DNA of 64,000 nucleotides from Symbiodinium natans (Eukaryota; Sar; Dinophyceae; Suessiales; Symbiodiniaceae), in contig CAJNDS010000708.1 in NCBI GenBank assembly GCA_905221605.1, positions 15,001 to 79,000 on the forward strand. The letters run 5' to 3'. Positions 62,706 through 64,000 of this stretch are shown here, piece after piece. Each line of letters opens with the position of its first letter. The stretch's first letter is position 1. Below the pieces are notes generated by a model. It searched no databases. It saw nothing but the letters and a program-made list of their open reading frames with translations, and was not told the origin of the DNA. A program made the position numbers and the translations under genes.

Positions 62706-64000
62706 AAATTTTTACGATCGAAGATAGAAAGATCTGGAAGAAACTCGTCTTGTTTACTTAATTGTAAGGTCTTCAGGGTAAGGAAACTGTCACACACATG
62801 TTGTTTCTTCGTATTCCAGCAAACAGTCAACATGGCGACAAATCGTGCCCGTGGCTCGTGTGTGATATCACAACTCGTATCCCCTGCCTCATGTGTGATA
62901 TCACAAGATGCAGACCCCACTGCCCGTAACAAATCGTACCCCCTACTTTTTTACAATCGATTTGCTGGTATCTGTATGAGGCATGGCAAGATGTACGAAT
63001 TGCTGCTTTTGATTTGCTGGCATCTGGGTGAGGCATGGCAAGATGCACGAGTTGTTGCCTGTGATTTGGTGGTATCTGTGTGAGGCATGACAAGATGTAT
63101 GATTTGTTGCCTGTGATTTGCTAGTTTCTGTGGTGAGGCATGGCAAGATACACGATTTGTTGTCTGTGATTTGCTGGCAGGGTATGGAATCTGTCACACA
63201 CATGATTTCTTGCTCAATCCTTAAACCCTACACCTTGAACCCTAAAACCCAAATTTTTAAGATCGAAGATAGAAAGATCTGGAAGAAACTCGTCTTGTTT
63301 ACTTAATTGTAAGGTCTTCAGGGTAAGGAAACTGTCACACACATGTTGTTTCTTCGTATTCCAGCAAACAGTCAATATGGCGACAAATCGTGCCCGTGGC
63401 TCGTGTGTGATGTCACAAATCGTATCCCCTGTCTAATGTGGGATATCACAAGGTGCAGAACCCAACGCCCGTAACAAATCGTACCCCCTGCTACTTGTTC
63501 TTTTCACAATCGATTTGCTGGTATCTGCATGAGGCATGGCCAGATGTACGGTTTGTTGCCTGTGATTTGTTGGCATCTGTGTGAGGCATGGCAAGATGTA
63601 CGATTTGTTGCCTGTGATTTGGTGGTATCTGTGCGAGGCAAGACAAGATGTATGATTTGTTGCTTGTGATTTGCTAGTTTCTGTGTGAGGCATGGCAAGA
63701 TACACGATTTGTTGTCTGTGATTTGCTGGCAGGGTATGGAAACTGTCACACACATGATTTCTTGTTCAATCCTTAAATTTCACACCCTAAACCCTAAAAC
63801 CCAATTTTTTAAGATCGAAGATAGAAAGATCTGCAAGAAAACTCTCGTCTTGTTTACTTAATTGTAAGGTCTTCAGGGTAAGGAAACTGTCACACACATG
63901 TTGTTTCTTCGTATTCCAGCAAACAGTCAACATGGCGACAAATCGTGCCCGTGGCTCGTGTGTGATATCACAACTCGTATCCCCTGTCTAATGTGGGATA

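Larger units (their letters stand above)
1..64000 (+). repeat. Satellite DNA array of ~552-bp tandem units
   Basis: All of the window is built from one unit in one orientation. I located 116 copies of a fixed landmark (AAGGTCTTC or AAAGTCTTC). Most intervals are 545-556 bp and a group is 533-535 bp; outliers are 386, 448, 469, 500, 530, 540 and 888-890 bp, each explained by a visible internal deletion or chimera. No inverted unit, foreign insertion or gene was seen, and neither edge of the array is present. Every unit carries a block of 52-bp subrepeats and nearly all carry a telomere-like CCCTAAA block. Such arrays are typical of subtelomeric or pericentromeric heterochromatin; which one applies here is not decided by the sequence. 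I do not recognise the satellite as a named family. Confidence 0.97.
56614..64000 (+). repeat. Higher-order repeat copy B2, cut by window end
   Basis: Second copy of family B. Landmarks at 56813, 57367, 57919, 58471, 59024, 59564, 60116, 60668, 61222, 61670, 62221, 62766, 63311 and 63866 follow the first fourteen B1 landmarks. The offset is 11,444 bp, dropping to 11,443 after a single-base deletion (GAGGCTAGGC near 50,500 against GAGGCAGGC near 61,945). I saw about a dozen differences by eye, including loss of CTGT near 56,697, CACTCACATG near 57,250, and CTCTTGTG near 58,043, so identity is above 99%. The left edge is near 56,614, where B1-like sequence first aligns. Confidence 0.9.

Noticed and set aside
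1-64000. rDNA intergenic spacer with subrepeats
   Set aside because: Spacers can have tandem subrepeats, but 64 kb contains no 18S, 5.8S or 28S sequence and the unit runs without interruption.
1-64000. Toxoplasma-type 529-bp diagnostic repeat
   Set aside because: Length and tandem layout are similar, but the sequence as I know it, which is rich in long T runs and has a CTGCAGGG start, is not seen here.
1-64000. Retrotransposon or other mobile element origin
   Set aside because: No LTR ends, terminal inverted repeats, target-site duplications, poly(A) or transposase/reverse transcriptase motifs were seen in any frame.

Overview
The whole window is one unbroken head-to-tail satellite DNA array with no recognisable gene. 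The repeat unit is about 552 bp. I placed 116 copies of one fixed landmark in it (AAGGTCTTC or AAAGTCTTC), all on the + strand. Spacing is mostly 545-556 bp, with a few short or chimeric units. The array runs off both ends of the window. I saw no rRNA, tRNA, CRISPR, transposon or credible protein gene.

Each unit has the same parts in order: (1) a block of four 52-bp subrepeats plus a 20-bp fifth start; (2) a 19-bp direct repeat; (3) a degenerate plant-type telomere block built on CCCTAAA; (4) an A/T-rich linker; (5) a second copy of the 19-bp repeat inside an intron-like stretch bounded by GTAAGG and a pyrimidine tract plus CAG; (6) an ATGGCG in good translation context, followed by one or two TGA(C/T)(G/A)TCA-like palindromes; (7) a T-rich tract leading into the next subrepeat block.

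The units form higher-order repeats (HORs). A rare unit variant marks the left edges of family A near 5, 12,839, 25,971 and 38,123, giving copies A1-A3 of 12.8, 13.1 and 12.2 kb and a partial A4. A2 matches A4, and the A1/A2 junction region matches the A3/A4 junction region, so a 25-27 kb super-repeat lies above the 12-13 kb one. From about 45.17 kb a second family (B) begins with a period of 11,444 bp. Copy B1 is 45.17-56.61 kb; copy B2 starts at 56.61 kb and is cut by the window end. B1 and B2 appear to differ by only about a dozen small changes over 7.4 kb. Deletions, duplications and chimeric junctions shared or not shared among copies give a relative order of events.

The organism is a eukaryote with TTTAGGG-type telomere sequence in its history: most likely a plant or green alga, but other lineages with that telomere (some apicomplexans and dinoflagellates, for example) are not excluded. 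The array is plausibly subtelomeric or pericentromeric heterochromatin; the sequence alone does not say which. The many open frames on the minus strand follow from the A/C-rich, stop-free complement of the 52-bp subrepeat and are not good evidence of protein coding. The most interesting points are the nested repeat hierarchy, the per-unit telomere-like block that could form a G-quadruplex and carry telo-box motifs, and the recurring CRE-like palindrome.
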